Source: Alphaproteobacteria bacterium (GTDB lineage: Bacteria > Pseudomonadota > Alphaproteobacteria > Caedimonadales > UBA1908). Taken from it: a stretch of 64,000 nt of DNA. The DNA lies in NCBI GenBank assembly GCA_013911655.1, contig JACESU010000001.1, positions 382,063-446,062 on the forward strand, read 5' to 3'. The stretch's first letter is position 1, and every line of letters starts with the position of its first letter. The notes below the pieces were generated by a model. It worked only from the letters and a program-made list of their open reading frames with translations. It was not told where the DNA came from and made no database searches. Positions 25,616 through 34,213 of this stretch are shown here, one piece after another. Both the position numbers and the translations under genes were made by a program.

Positions 25616-26911
25616 ATGTCTCATGCCAGACAAATCTCAAAGCGTTATCTCGTAAGGTTTCTCGGCGCTCTTATGCTTTTGGGCCCCGCAAAGGCGTCGC
25701 TCTTACATGAAGAGGCGACGTCGCGCGCGCTGCACCAAAAATCCTTAGACGCATACGTACAGCAGCTAAAAGAACTGGAGATCTGGGAGGATGTTCAGCT
25801 CTTTTCGCAACAGGAAAAAGGGGACGTATCTCAACAAGCCTATGCTTTACCCGTGACGACGATAAAGGATGAGGCGTGCCCAAAAGCAGAAGCAACTGAA
25901 ATCCTTAAGGAGTACTCTCGCACGCTTAAAAGCCTTCAAAAGAAAATAGCTCTTTGCCAAAAAATTGAAGACTCTTTGACCAATGGGGCGCTTCGTCCGC
26001 TTCAGGGGCTTGTCCTGATCGCACAAGGAGATGAACCACTTTTTTATGACATGAGAGGTACAAGGGGAGGGCTTCATTTGGATGCTCCTTTTTTGATTGC
26101 CTCTTTATCAAAACAAGTGACTGCCGCTTTGGTTTTGCGGGTGAGGGGGGCAGACGGAAAAAAACTAAATGTTCATGAACCCATAAAAACCTATTTTCCC
26201 AAGGCCACAGATACATGGATGTCGTGTGTCAGTCTTCATCACATGTTAACCCACACTTCTGGAATTAAAGCTGTAGGAGAATCTCTTCTCTTTGAGCCTG
26301 GATCACAGTTTAACTATTCTAATGAAGTCTATGATTTAGTAGGTACTATTTTAGAAATGGTGACGGGACAATCTTATAATCAGCTTGTGCAAGATCTTTT
26401 TGCGCAGGTCGGGATGAAAGACTCGCTTGCGCCAGACTGGGATATCCTGACAGAGTGTCCTTGCGTCACGGGATATTTTGAAGCACTGGAAGGAAACGTA
26501 CACGTCTGTGAGGTCGTGCGAGCGACCAAAAGTAATCCATCATCTGGGTTGGTCTCAACGGCAAGGGATTTGCTAAAATGGAACCGGGTGCTTCATACAG
26601 GTAAGCTTTTATCTGACAAAAGATATAAGGCCATGTGCACCCCTTTTTCAAATCGTGAAAAAGATACGGGGTATGGGTACGGCGTTCAAATTCATGATCA
26701 TGAAGAAGGCAAAGAAGTAAGTCACAATGGGATCGCGCCTGGATATCTATCAACACTGAAATATGTCACAAAAAAAGAGGTAAGTATTATCGTGCTGGAG
26801 AATTGCATTCTTTTGGTAAATAGATGTAAGGAATCTGCTCAAGAAAACATGTTTGAATTTCAAGATCAGATAAGTGCGCTTGTACAGCGTGATCCTTATT
26901 GGCAGTCATAG
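25616..26911 (+). CDS. Secreted serine hydrolase of the beta-lactamase/class C penicillin-binding type
   Basis: A 431-residue protein with an N-terminal hydrophobic signal (VRFLGALMLLGPAKA). A polar, partly coiled-coil region of ~110 residues precedes the catalytic domain. The motifs are S163-L-S-K166 (SxxK), YSN in FNYSNEVYD, and HNG in SHNGIAPGY. Such enzymes act as D,D-peptidases, esterases or beta-lactamases; the substrate cannot be assigned. The ribosome-binding site is poor, so the start is uncertain. It lies 24 bp after accD on the same strand. Confidence 0.8.
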   Translation: MSHARQISKRYLVRFLGALMLLGPAKASLLHEEATSRALHQKSLDAYVQQLKELEIWEDVQLFSQQEKGDVSQQAYALPVTTIKDEACPKAEATEILKEYSRTLKSLQKKIALCQKIEDSLTNGALRPLQGLVLIAQGDEPLFYDMRGTRGGLHLDAPFLIASLSKQVTAALVLRVRGADGKKLNVHEPIKTYFPKATDTWMSCVSLHHMLTHTSGIKAVGESLLFEPGSQFNYSNEVYDLVGTILEMVTGQSYNQLVQDLFAQVGMKDSLAPDWDILTECPCVTGYFEALEGNVHVCEVVRATKSNPSSGLVSTARDLLKWNRVLHTGKLLSDKRYKAMCTPFSNREKDTGYGYGVQIHDHEEGKEVSHNGIAPGYLSTLKYVTKKEVSIIVLENCILLVNRCKESAQENMFEFQDQISALVQRDPYWQS

Positions 26912-26935
26912 AATCTGTCCGTTGAAAGAGGCATT

Positions 26936-26970
26936 TTTGCAGACACCCAGATCCTCAGAGCGTCTGCAAA
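26936..26970. terminator. Hairpin between convergent genes 25616 and 26986
   Basis: TTTGCAGAC (26936-26944) pairs with GTCTGCAAA (26962-26970). A T run is lacking, but it lies between two stops 74 bp apart. Probable shared terminator. Confidence 0.45.
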
Positions 26971-26985
26971 GTGGTTTATCTCCTC

Positions 26986-27969
26986 TTAACTAATGGATGC
27001 CCTCTCATCTTTGACAGCGTAAACCATGAAATGCCGCTTCATAAACCCTGCCATGCTTTTGCGCAGCTCTGTTCCTTGACCCTCTATATGCCAAAATTGC
27101 CATAGATCATTACCCCGTTTTGTCCCATGCGTTAATTCATCAAAAAGCACCTCTTCGACTCCCCAATAAAGAGATGAAAAATTCTCGTAACAGACATACA
27201 TTTCTGCAAGGCGGTTCCAAATAGCAGGAACAGTCCGACTTTTTGTGAAGTCATCAAAAATCGTTTCATTCACCAAGTCATACTGCAACTGCATCACATT
27301 CGAAGGAAGGCGTGCTTCACGGATTTTTTCTAGTGTATTGTGAGCGCTCGTGCCGTTTTGAGAAGTAGAGAGTTCTTTTGTGTCGTCGATCAAGCCGTCA
27401 TAATAGTCACTAAGCGTACTTTTAGCGTCGCGTTCGGTGTCTTTCATCAGATGGTGAGTTTTGGCAAAAAGTTTGCGTTTACCATGATAAGCGGCCGCCC
27501 GGGACTCTGGGGTAATGGGATATTCAGGGCGGTAAGTATCCAACATCTCGCGGTAAATGCTCTGCATGAGATTTTTTGCTTTGGTCAGCGTACTGCCCAA
27601 ATCTTGAACTGTGTGCGTGTGAAGAAAGCGCGCTCGGTCTAGTTGAAAGTCCATCAGCGCCCGGTCAATCCATGTAAGTGATTGAATCCGTTTTTTAGGG
27701 GTCGGGTTGATTTTGATAGGCGTGGAATCAGAAATGGCATAATCGGGCGCACTTTTTGAAAGGCGATTTTCTGTCATGTATTTTTCAAGTTGAGGAAAAT
27801 CAATCATCAAAGCATTGACACAAGGCGTTTGAACAGGTGGTTTTTTTTCCCCAAAATCAAGAACAAAGGGGCTTGCCACAAGGGTTGAAGCGCGCGCTGT
27901 GTCAGAATAAATGAAAAGGGGGGAAAGGGACAAAAAACTGAACAAACTTACTTTTTTCATCGAGATCAT
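26986..27969 (-). CDS. Family B-related secreted protein, long member (copy 4)
   Basis: A 327-residue protein with a signal peptide (MKKVSLFSFLSLSPLFIYSDTARA). After ~100 extra residues it carries the N-terminal family block (RARFLHTHTVQDLGSTLTKA), and near the end the C-terminal block SSLYWGVEEVLFDEL...LWQFWHIEG. The extra N-terminal segment is Pro/Lys-rich. AGGAGG lies 6 bases before ATG 27969, so this start is used rather than the Met three codons on. First of five minus-strand members. Function unknown. Confidence 0.7.
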   Translation of the reverse strand: MISMKKVSLFSFLSLSPLFIYSDTARASTLVASPFVLDFGEKKPPVQTPCVNALMIDFPQLEKYMTENRLSKSAPDYAISDSTPIKINPTPKKRIQSLTWIDRALMDFQLDRARFLHTHTVQDLGSTLTKAKNLMQSIYREMLDTYRPEYPITPESRAAAYHGKRKLFAKTHHLMKDTERDAKSTLSDYYDGLIDDTKELSTSQNGTSAHNTLEKIREARLPSNVMQLQYDLVNETIFDDFTKSRTVPAIWNRLAEMYVCYENFSSLYWGVEEVLFDELTHGTKRGNDLWQFWHIEGQGTELRKSMAGFMKRHFMVYAVKDERASIS

Positions 27970-28530
27970 GATTATCCTCCTATGATGTATAGATTTTTTT
28001 TATTGTGTAAAAAGGTAAAAGACTCCTTTCTGTGTTGTGGTGTATACCGAAGGCTTCACTGTGCTCCACGAGAACGTCGGGGAAAAAGGGGATCTTTTAA
28101 CGGTTGAAGAAAAAAGATCCTGTTGACAGTAAAGAGCTTTTTGGCAAGAAAAGAAATCCCCAAAAGAATCAAAAAGTCATTTTTATGATACTGCTGGCGC
28201 ATAATCCTCTTTTCCTTATGAAAAAGTCTCTTTATAGAAAAAGAATTATCATTAGAAAGTTAATAATTTACTTATTGTCAAAATTTGAACAAAAAAACAC
28301 AAAGAAATTCTATAAATAAAAAGGGACTTTGTTTTAAATAGGTTGATCAAAGGAGATGTAAAAAACCTTGAAAAAGAACAAATAAACCGTTTCTTTTTTC
28401 TTGAGTGGGTTAAGAGTCAATAAAGATAATATTGATACTGATTAATACTTTTTGAGGGGAATATTATCAAAAGCCAGCAAAAACTTCTCCAAAGGCACAT
28501 AGAATGCACCGTTGGAGAACGTCATAGATG
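27970..28530 (-). other. 561-bp AT-rich intergenic region between two minus-strand family B genes
   Basis: It holds the promoter region of the 26986 gene. A hairpin is formed by GGATCTTTT and AAAAGATCC near 28091-28126. A Lys/Ile-rich open frame at 28104-28319 is AT-driven and I do not call it a gene. From 28410 to 28470 the sequence is very AT-rich, and may hold the end of the 28531 transcript. Nothing else recognised. Confidence 0.5.
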
Positions 28531-29253
28531 CTATTTGCCCTCTTCAGGGTGTTCTTGAAGATGTACTTGATAGAGAAACGAAAGGACACTTAAACGAATG
28601 AAAGAGGCCATATATTCTTTGTAATGCTCTCCCGCACTCTCAGTTATCCAGTAGGTAAAGCGAGGATCTGCTTCGGCTGATATTTTTTGTGCGTGTGCAA
28701 TAAGAATATCACCAACCGTTGTATAAAAGGAAAGAGAGCTTTGAATACAAATAGCTTGACGCCTAAAGGTTGTGAGAAAAGCCATAGATTCTGGTGTGGC
28801 TGTTTTTTCAATGAGGCAGGAGATAGAAGAAAGGTACTTCTCAAAAAATGAAAGATCCTGATTAAGGATTTTGATGGAGGCGACGATATGATCTTTAGGT
28901 TGTGTTGTAAACTCGAGATTCTGTGATGTGAGGCCAGAATCTTTCTGGCAAAAAGCGCTTTCGATGGTGTTGTAAAGCTCTGTGATTTGATGGAGCGGCG
29001 TGTCTTGATTATGCGCAGGGACCCTTGTTTGCAGGTTTTGGCAAATCCCCTTTATCAGCGTACAAGATTTTTGCGTAGCGTCGGTAAGCTCTTCTATGCA
29101 AAGACGGGTGCTTGGTAGGCCCTGCATATGTTGATTGAGACGTTCAAACTCGGCAAGAAAATCATTATCGGAGGTCCAAGAGACTGGGGTTGTCAATAAG
29201 AAGGCGCAGACAAGACAAAATCTGAAAGAAAGGCGTTTATAAATAGGGATCAT
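28531..29253 (-). CDS. Divergent family B-like secreted protein (copy 5)
   Basis: A 240-residue protein with a signal peptide (FRFCLVCAFLLTTPVSW). The family pattern is present but weak: LCIEELTDATQKSCTLIKGI near the N-terminus and SFYTTVGDILIAHAQK...FTYWI...SVLSFLYQV at the C-terminus, where the usual LyW-x-x-E is replaced. It has six cysteines, more than the other members. No good ribosome-binding site is seen before the ATG. Membership rests on the spacing of the two end blocks and on gene position. Confidence 0.6.
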   Translation of the reverse strand: MIPIYKRLSFRFCLVCAFLLTTPVSWTSDNDFLAEFERLNQHMQGLPSTRLCIEELTDATQKSCTLIKGICQNLQTRVPAHNQDTPLHQITELYNTIESAFCQKDSGLTSQNLEFTTQPKDHIVASIKILNQDLSFFEKYLSSISCLIEKTATPESMAFLTTFRRQAICIQSSLSFYTTVGDILIAHAQKISAEADPRFTYWITESAGEHYKEYMASFIRLSVLSFLYQVHLQEHPEEGK

Positions 29254-29365
29254 GGGAGAAAGAAATAATAGTAAGTGGAACCTGGACGCAAAATCACATA
29301 CTTCACCTTTTTTTCCAAGGGGGTGAGAAAGAAAAGGAGGGGGCTTTTCTTTAAGATTTCGCCGA

Positions 29366-30121
29366 TTAGGGGTGTGCGTTTCTTTTGTAAGAGGTGCGCA
29401 ACAGATAAATGGCGAGATTATGTCGTGTTAGCTGAAATTGTTGATCCCGATTTTGCGCGGCCGCGCCGGCATCCTGCCAATATCGCCAAAGTGGTTGAAT
29501 TTTGGTTTGTTCCATGACAAGCGTCTGGATAAGGGCAGTCTCGGCGAGCCAGTAAAGGCCGCTTAGCTCGTGGAGGCAGGTGTGAACGCGGACATAGGTT
29601 TGCCATGCGTGGAGGTTTACTGTCGTCTCCTCAGCGCTTAAATGCATGAGATAAAAAGAGCGTGTCCCGTCAAGCGTGGCCATAAGAAGAGTGCACGTTT
29701 GGCGTGGTTGATAGATAGTATCGAGGTGGTTAAGGATCCGCGCTTGCTCGGCGGGGTCTAGGGTTGTCAATTTCTTAGCTTCATTTTCATAGTACTCAAA
29801 CGTAGACGTAATCCCTTTTGTGGCTTCAATTCCACGAATCTCGATGTCAGAAAGAGAGGTTTCAATCTTTGCTTCGGCGGTTTGTAGTAAGTCATAGGCG
29901 TTAAGATGATCCGTGAGCGCAGACATCAGGTTATTTGCGCTGATGAGGGCTCTTTGCAGGTCAGGGGTCTCTAGGGTTTCTGAAAAGGTCGCTTTGGACG
30001 TGCGAAGCGCTGAAAGCTCTGCTTCAAAAAGGTGTGAGGCAAGAGAGGTTTTCTGATTCACTCCCACAAAAACCGCAATCATCAAAAGCGTTTTTTTAAG
30101 GATAAGGTGTGGACTTAACAT
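29366..30121 (-). CDS. Family B secreted helical protein, short form (copy 6)
   Basis: A 251-residue protein with a signal peptide (LKKTLLMIAVFVGVNQKTSLA). Motifs: LFEAELSALR-x-SKATFSETLETPDLQRAL, CLHELSGLYWLAETAL and LWRYWQDAGAAAQNR. It is closely related to the next two genes (frameshifted 30223-30995 and intact 31127-31900), all in tandem on the minus strand. AAGGA precedes the ATG by ~6 bases. The short form lacks the SPRKLA-type insert of the plus-strand copies. Function unknown. Confidence 0.72.
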   Translation of the reverse strand: MLSPHLILKKTLLMIAVFVGVNQKTSLASHLFEAELSALRTSKATFSETLETPDLQRALISANNLMSALTDHLNAYDLLQTAEAKIETSLSDIEIRGIEATKGITSTFEYYENEAKKLTTLDPAEQARILNHLDTIYQPRQTCTLLMATLDGTRSFYLMHLSAEETTVNLHAWQTYVRVHTCLHELSGLYWLAETALIQTLVMEQTKIQPLWRYWQDAGAAAQNRDQQFQLTRHNLAIYLLRTSYKRNAHP

Positions 30122-30189
30122 TTTATGTCCTTGTTTTTGATCATGTTCTAAGGTTTGTGAATCTGTTTAACAAGGAGAACGTAAAAAAG

Positions 30190-30211
30190 AAAGGGGAGAG
30201 ATCTCCCCTTT
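30190..30211 (-). terminator. Rho-independent terminator of the 30223-30995 gene
   Basis: AAAGGGGAGA (30190-30199) pairs with TCTCCCCTTT (30202-30211). The minus strand then reads CTTTTTTACG. It is 12 bp past the stop at 30223. Confidence 0.85.
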
Positions 30212-30222
30212 AAAGGATCATC

Positions 30223-30995
30223 CTAGAGGGCGTGCGATGCGATATAAACCTGATTTAAGTAAACAACAGCATTTTGTAGCCCAAGCTCTTCTAAAAGTGC
30301 ACGGTTTTGCGCAGCCATTTCTCCATCATGCCAATAACTCCAAAGGAATGGAAATTTTTCTGGGGCTACCAGCATGGCGTGCACAAGAGCGGTCTCGGCA
30401 AGCCAGTAGAGTCCGCTTAGCTCATGAAGGCAGGTGTGAACGCGGTCAAAATTTTCCCATGGATTCATGTTTCTGGTACTCAGGCGCTCTAGGCACGCAT
30501 GATAGAATTTATGAGTATGATCAAGCTGTTCGACACGAAGGCTACATTTTTACGATTCTTGTAAAGACCATCCACTTGTTTTAGGGCTGTTTCTTGTTCT
30601 GTGGACATGTCTTTTGTTAATTCTTTTGTTTTTTCGTCGTAATGATACCAGGCAGAAGAGACCTTCTGTACTTGCTCTTGTCCGCAGATCTTCAAGTCCT
30701 TGATACCTTCATCGAGCTCGGTGACATCGTGCGAGACATCTCCTGTCATAGCGTCAAGCGTTGGCTGAGCGATAAGATGTGTCCTTATGGCCTTATTAAG
30801 GGTGTGAGCTGCCAAAACAGCGCTCTTTAGATCTGAAAAATCAAGAGTGTTGGCAAACGTCGCTTTGGCGTCTCGAAGGGCAGAGAGTTCTGGCTCAAAA
30901 AGAGCTGACTCAGAAGAGGTGATCCCCTTATCTGTCACCACACTAAAAGCAAGCATAAAAAAGACTGTTCTTATAAAAGATGATGTTTGGGTCAT
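30223..30995 (-). pseudogene. Family B short form (copy 7), broken by a single-base deletion
   Basis: Two frames together make one family B protein. The first (30995 to 30489) runs from a signal peptide through LSALRDAKATFANTLDFSDLKSAV to YKNRKNVAF. The second resumes as VEQLDHTHKFYHACLERL and continues through CLHELSGLYWLAETALVH...LWSYWHDG to the stop at 30223. The switch is at 30531-30537, where one base is missing from GT(N)GTCGAA. Adding one base makes the gene 774 bp, exactly the length of its intact neighbour at 31127-31900. GAGG before ATG 30995 and the terminator are intact, so the lesion looks recent, or it is a sequencing error. Confidence 0.85.
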
Positions 30996-31104
30996 TTTTT
31001 CCTCTGATGTTAACTTGTTGCCCTAGGTTTCCTTGCCAGATTTAATGGTTAGGATCACAAGACCATTTCTTAATTTTATATTTCGTATGAAGGATAGGAA
31101 AAAT

Positions 31105-31128
31105 GAAAGGGGAAACGTGTCCCCTTTC
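31105..31128 (-). terminator. Rho-independent terminator of the 31127 gene
   Basis: GAAAGGGGA (31105-31113) pairs with TCCCCTTTC (31120-31128). The minus strand then reads ATTTTTCC. The right arm touches the stop codon. Confidence 0.75.
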
Positions 31129-31900
31129 ACCGCGCTGTGGTGTTTAAGCGGTAGCCTGCTCTTTGCCATGCACGCGGAAATAAATAACCAAGAACGTTGG
31201 CACGTCCAAGATGGAACAAGGTGGCGCGGCTTTGCGCTGCTTTTTCTTCGTCGTTCCAATAGCCCCAAAGCGGTGAAAATTTGCTGGGGTCCACCACAAT
31301 GGTGTGCACAAGAGAGGTCTCCGCTGTCCAGTACAGTTGGGTCAGTTCATTAAGGCAGGTGTTGATGCGATCAAAGGACTGCCAGGCAGCTGTGTCTTCT
31401 GGCCGTTTAATGGCTTGAAGACGTGTGAAATAAAAATTATGAGTTGCCACCAGTTTTTCTACAAGAAGGCTGCACTCACTTCGCTGATTGTATATAAAGG
31501 CTGCTTTCCTAAGGGCGCTTTCTTGCTCAGGTGTGTCTGAAGTGGTGAGTGATTTTGCTTTTGTTTCATAGTGATGCAGGGCTGAAGAGATGCTCTTTGC
31601 TACTGCCATCCCATTAATTTCAAAAGCGGTGAAGTGCGCTTCAACAGTTCTTATCTGGTCTGCAGACATTTCATAGGATGTAAGGTGCGTCGTAATAGAC
31701 TTTGTAAGTGCTTGACTTGCGCAAAAAGCAGCGTTCAAATCTTTAAGTTCGAAGGTGCTGGCAAACGTCGCCTTGGTGCCTCGAAGGGCAGAAAGCTCCG
31801 TCTCAAAAAGAGCTGACTCAGAAGAAGCAAGGCCTTTATCTGCAAGGCTAAAGAATGCAAAGCAAAGTACGGCTTTTCTCATAAAAGAATGTGCTGACAT
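31127..31900 (-). CDS. Family B secreted helical protein, short form (copy 8)
   Basis: A 257-residue protein with a signal peptide (FMRKAVLCFAFFSLADKGLA). It carries LSALRGTKATFASTFELKDLNAAF, CLNELTQLYWTAETSLVH and LWGYWNDEEKAAQSR. It is the intact template for the frameshifted copy next to it, sharing length and most block positions. AGGAGG sits ~6 bases before the ATG. Function unknown; predicted periplasmic or exported helical bundle. Confidence 0.74.
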   Translation of the reverse strand: MSAHSFMRKAVLCFAFFSLADKGLASSESALFETELSALRGTKATFASTFELKDLNAAFCASQALTKSITTHLTSYEMSADQIRTVEAHFTAFEINGMAVAKSISSALHHYETKAKSLTTSDTPEQESALRKAAFIYNQRSECSLLVEKLVATHNFYFTRLQAIKRPEDTAAWQSFDRINTCLNELTQLYWTAETSLVHTIVVDPSKFSPLWGYWNDEEKAAQSRATLFHLGRANVLGYLFPRAWQRAGYRLNTTAR

Positions 31901-31918
31901 AAAAGCCTCCTGTGATTG

Positions 31919-32221
31919 TTATTGTTGCATGAGGCCCACATAACCGTCTGGTGTTTGATACCAGCAGATCATCTTGTGACCGTCTGTATTGCTGTAAACA
32001 AAGGGGGCTGCCTCCGTTTCAGGTGTTTTATTGGTGAAGTGCCTTTTGGAGTCTCCATGCAGCACAAAAGTGAGGCCTTCCATCTGAATGGGCTGATGCT
32101 CTTTGAGGCTAGCAAAATGAATCTGAGGAAGCTCTTTGGGGCATGTGACATCCTTCGTTTTGGCATGAAGCGTCGGCGAAAAAAGTAGCATTGTTGAAAG
32201 AAAGGTAAGTGCTCGGTTCAT
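31919..32221 (-). CDS. Small secreted protein of unknown function
   Basis: A 100-residue protein with a signal peptide (MNRALTFLSTMLLFSPTLHA). The mature ~80 residues have two cysteines and a beta-like pattern (FTNKTPETEAAPFVYSNTDG, ICWYQTPDGYVGL). ATG 32221 has AGGAGGG 5 bases upstream; a longer in-frame start at 32281 lacks a site. It is 18 bp upstream of the 31127 gene's start on the same strand, so the two may be co-transcribed. No family recognised. Confidence 0.65.
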   Translation of the reverse strand: MNRALTFLSTMLLFSPTLHAKTKDVTCPKELPQIHFASLKEHQPIQMEGLTFVLHGDSKRHFTNKTPETEAAPFVYSNTDGHKMICWYQTPDGYVGLMQQ

Positions 32222-32332
32222 GGAACCCTCCTGTTTATAATATTTCTGAAATGAAAGATAGCATAGGATCCAGGGGGTCACTAGAGTGTTTTGAAGAGGA
32301 TGGTAACGGCGCCCATTGGGGCACCGTCATAA

Positions 32333-32632
32333 CTAAAGGGGCTGGGACGAGGTGCCTTGTCCGTTATCATTTTTGGCCCCATACGCAATGTGGGGGTATA
32401 GGGTGGACAGAAATGCTTCTCTGATACGAGTATGAAGGGCGTCATCGTCTAGGGCGTGGGCCAGGGCCGCCGCCATCAACGCATTTTCGGGGACATAGTC
32501 TCCTTGCATTTGGGGAAAGACAAAGTCCACGTCCCCGTTTTCCTTGAGAATAAGAGCCGCGTCCCCTTTATTTAAGTGGACTTGTTGCTTCTCGCCCGGA
32601 TCACCACCTGCGTCATCTGTTTTTTGTGCCAT
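32333..32632 (-). CDS. Small conserved-looking cytoplasmic protein of unknown function, downstream of thyX
   Basis: A 99-residue acidic protein without signal peptide. The core (KGDAALILKENGDVDFVFPQ, then VPENALMAAALAHAL) looks like a small beta hairpin followed by helices. It begins 34 bp after the thyX stop on the same strand and has AGGGA ~9 bases before ATG 32632, so it is probably in the thyX transcript. A hairpin at 32306-32327 may terminate it. I do not recognise a named family. Confidence 0.65.
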   Translation of the reverse strand: MAQKTDDAGGDPGEKQQVHLNKGDAALILKENGDVDFVFPQMQGDYVPENALMAAALAHALDDDALHTRIREAFLSTLYPHIAYGAKNDNGQGTSSQPL

Positions 32633-32665
32633 ACGTTTTATCCCTGTTATCATTTTTTTATAAGT

Positions 32666-33625
32666 TTAGCTGGTTGGGGAGAGAATTTCCATCAATTCCG
32701 ACCATTCCCGCCCTCCAAGGCCACTGGTGGGTTGCTCAACGGTTTCGCCTTTAAGCATGCGTTGGATCACTTTCCAGGCGTCCCGTGAAAGAGTCACACC
32801 CCCTACGCGGTAGTTGCAAAAAGCCTCGTAACTATAAGGAACCCAATGCTTAATGAGGTCTTGGATCAATTCTGCGTATACGCGAATCTCGTATTGTGCG
32901 TGGGAGTCCGCACGCAGACTTAGGAAGTGTAGCAAGTTGTGCAAATTCACTTTCCAGTAGAATTCGGTATAGTAATTTAACGTCAAGTTCATGCGCGCAA
33001 GCTCGCGGGTAAGACCGAGGCGCTCTGGGTCTATGACGTCGCCGCTTTCGGTACAGTTCATGAGCTCTTCATAGCGGGCGTAGGCTTGGGTTGCATCTGT
33101 GCGCAAGATATCTAGAATGCGCTCTTTCTCTTGACGAGATAACTCGCCGTCTCGCCCTTGCTTGTTGGAGGTGGATTGCGGGGCAAGGTGATCAATATCA
33201 GGAATATAGAATTCTTTGCTAAGGATCGAGTAACGCGCAGAATATTCGTTCACACTGGCGGTCCGGTGACGCAACCATTGGCGTGCCACAAAGATGGGCA
33301 TCTTAACGTGAAATTTAATATCACACATCTCAAAGGGCGTTGTATGCCTGTGGCGCATTAAATAATTAATGAGGGCCTGGTCCTGGGAGCTGCGCTTAGT
33401 GCCGCGACCATAAGAAACGCGGGCTGCTTGTACAACGGCTGTGTCATCCCCCATATAGTCAATGACGCGCACGAACCCATGATCTAAGAGGGGAAAAGAT
33501 TTAAAAAGGATTTCCTCCAGTGCGGCGACACTCGGCCGTTTAGTCGTAAAAGTCTCGGTGGAGGTTGAATCATCAGCGGCAAGAGTCGGCAAAGCGTCTT
33601 GGTGAGCAGGGTGCGTCATGGTCAT
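32666..33625 (-). CDS. thyX: FAD-dependent thymidylate synthase ThyX
   Basis: A 319-residue flavin-dependent thymidylate synthase. The diagnostic ThyX motif RHR-x(3)-N-E-x-SARYS is at residues ~122-133 ([18 protein letters not shown]). It makes dTMP from dUMP using methylenetetrahydrofolate and reduced FAD, replacing ThyA. The N-terminal ~45 residues are polar and may be over-long. No clear Shine-Dalgarno is seen before ATG 33625 (or ATG 33619). ThyX is common in Rickettsiales and Holosporales relatives. Confidence 0.95.
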   Translation of the reverse strand: MTMTHPAHQDALPTLAADDSTSTETFTTKRPSVAALEEILFKSFPLLDHGFVRVIDYMGDDTAVVQAARVSYGRGTKRSSQDQALINYLMRHRHTTPFEMCDIKFHVKMPIFVARQWLRHRTASVNEYSARYSILSKEFYIPDIDHLAPQSTSNKQGRDGELSRQEKERILDILRTDATQAYARYEELMNCTESGDVIDPERLGLTRELARMNLTLNYYTEFYWKVNLHNLLHFLSLRADSHAQYEIRVYAELIQDLIKHWVPYSYEAFCNYRVGGVTLSRDAWKVIQRMLKGETVEQPTSGLGGREWSELMEILSPTS

Positions 33626-33699
33626 TCTTTGGGGTTAAACACGTCCTAAAGGCACTAAAGCATACTCTTTGGGCAAATGCCACACCGCCGTGAAAAGAA

Positions 33700-33874
33700 A
33701 AAAACTCACCTTTTTGATCAACATGTTAATCATTTGTTAACGCTTGGCGTGCTTCAGTGTTGTTGCACAAAAATAAAAAAACAGGAAGGTCGCGTCTTGG
33801 AGGCGCTAGGGTGTCTTCAAGGTAGGCTTGAAGAAACCAGTGAAGGGACGGAGGGGCAAACCTCCGCCCGTCAT
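33700..33874 (+). repeat. Promoter/leader direct repeat, copy 1
   Basis: About 85-90% like 34214-34390 by eye. It contains a TTAATCATTTGTTAAC box, a TTGGCG hexamer, a hairpin CTTCAAG(33815-33821)/CTTGAAG(33827-33833), and a GGACGGAGG...CCTCCGCCCGTC hairpin at its end. No gene follows it. Confidence 0.8.
33726..33741 (+). promoter_or_regulatory. CtrA-type box TTAA-N7-TTAAC, copy 1
   Basis: TTAATCATTTGTTAAC fits the alphaproteobacterial CtrA consensus exactly. It lies just upstream of a TTGGCG -35-like hexamer at 33744-33749. The -10 region in this copy is poor (ACAAAA). Confidence 0.55.
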
Positions 33875-34213
33875 GGACTTGGTATGTGAAAGTTGGGCTG
33901 TCTCTTTCAGTTCAGCATCTTGTTCTTAGAAGTTCACTGAATAAAAAATGTCTTATAAGAAGGGCCTTGTGGAAGGGCGGCTTATAAAAAGGGCGACCCT
34001 TTCAAGCTTCAGCATCTAGCTTTATTTCTCCTTGTTTCATTGTTCGCGGTGCCCCTGAAGGCCATGAGCGTGATTTAGAAGGTGCAACGTGTGAATCTAG
34101 TTGTTCGTGCGTAATGAGCGGGATGTCAAACCTAAGAAGAGGTCTTTTAAGTCTTGCGGTGGGTAAAGGTCAAGATGATGAGCCATCTATGAGCAAGCGT
34201 TCCATTCCTGTAA

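Noticed and set aside
28104-28319. Lys/Ile-rich 71-codon open frame in the 561-bp gap
   Set aside because: Very AT-rich DNA gives such frames by chance; no ribosome-binding site or structured pattern.
33995-34200. Possible gene between the two leader repeats
   Set aside because: The plus-strand frame has no start codon and no recognisable product; the minus-strand frame has a stop in its middle. Too weak to annotate as more than a possible remnant.
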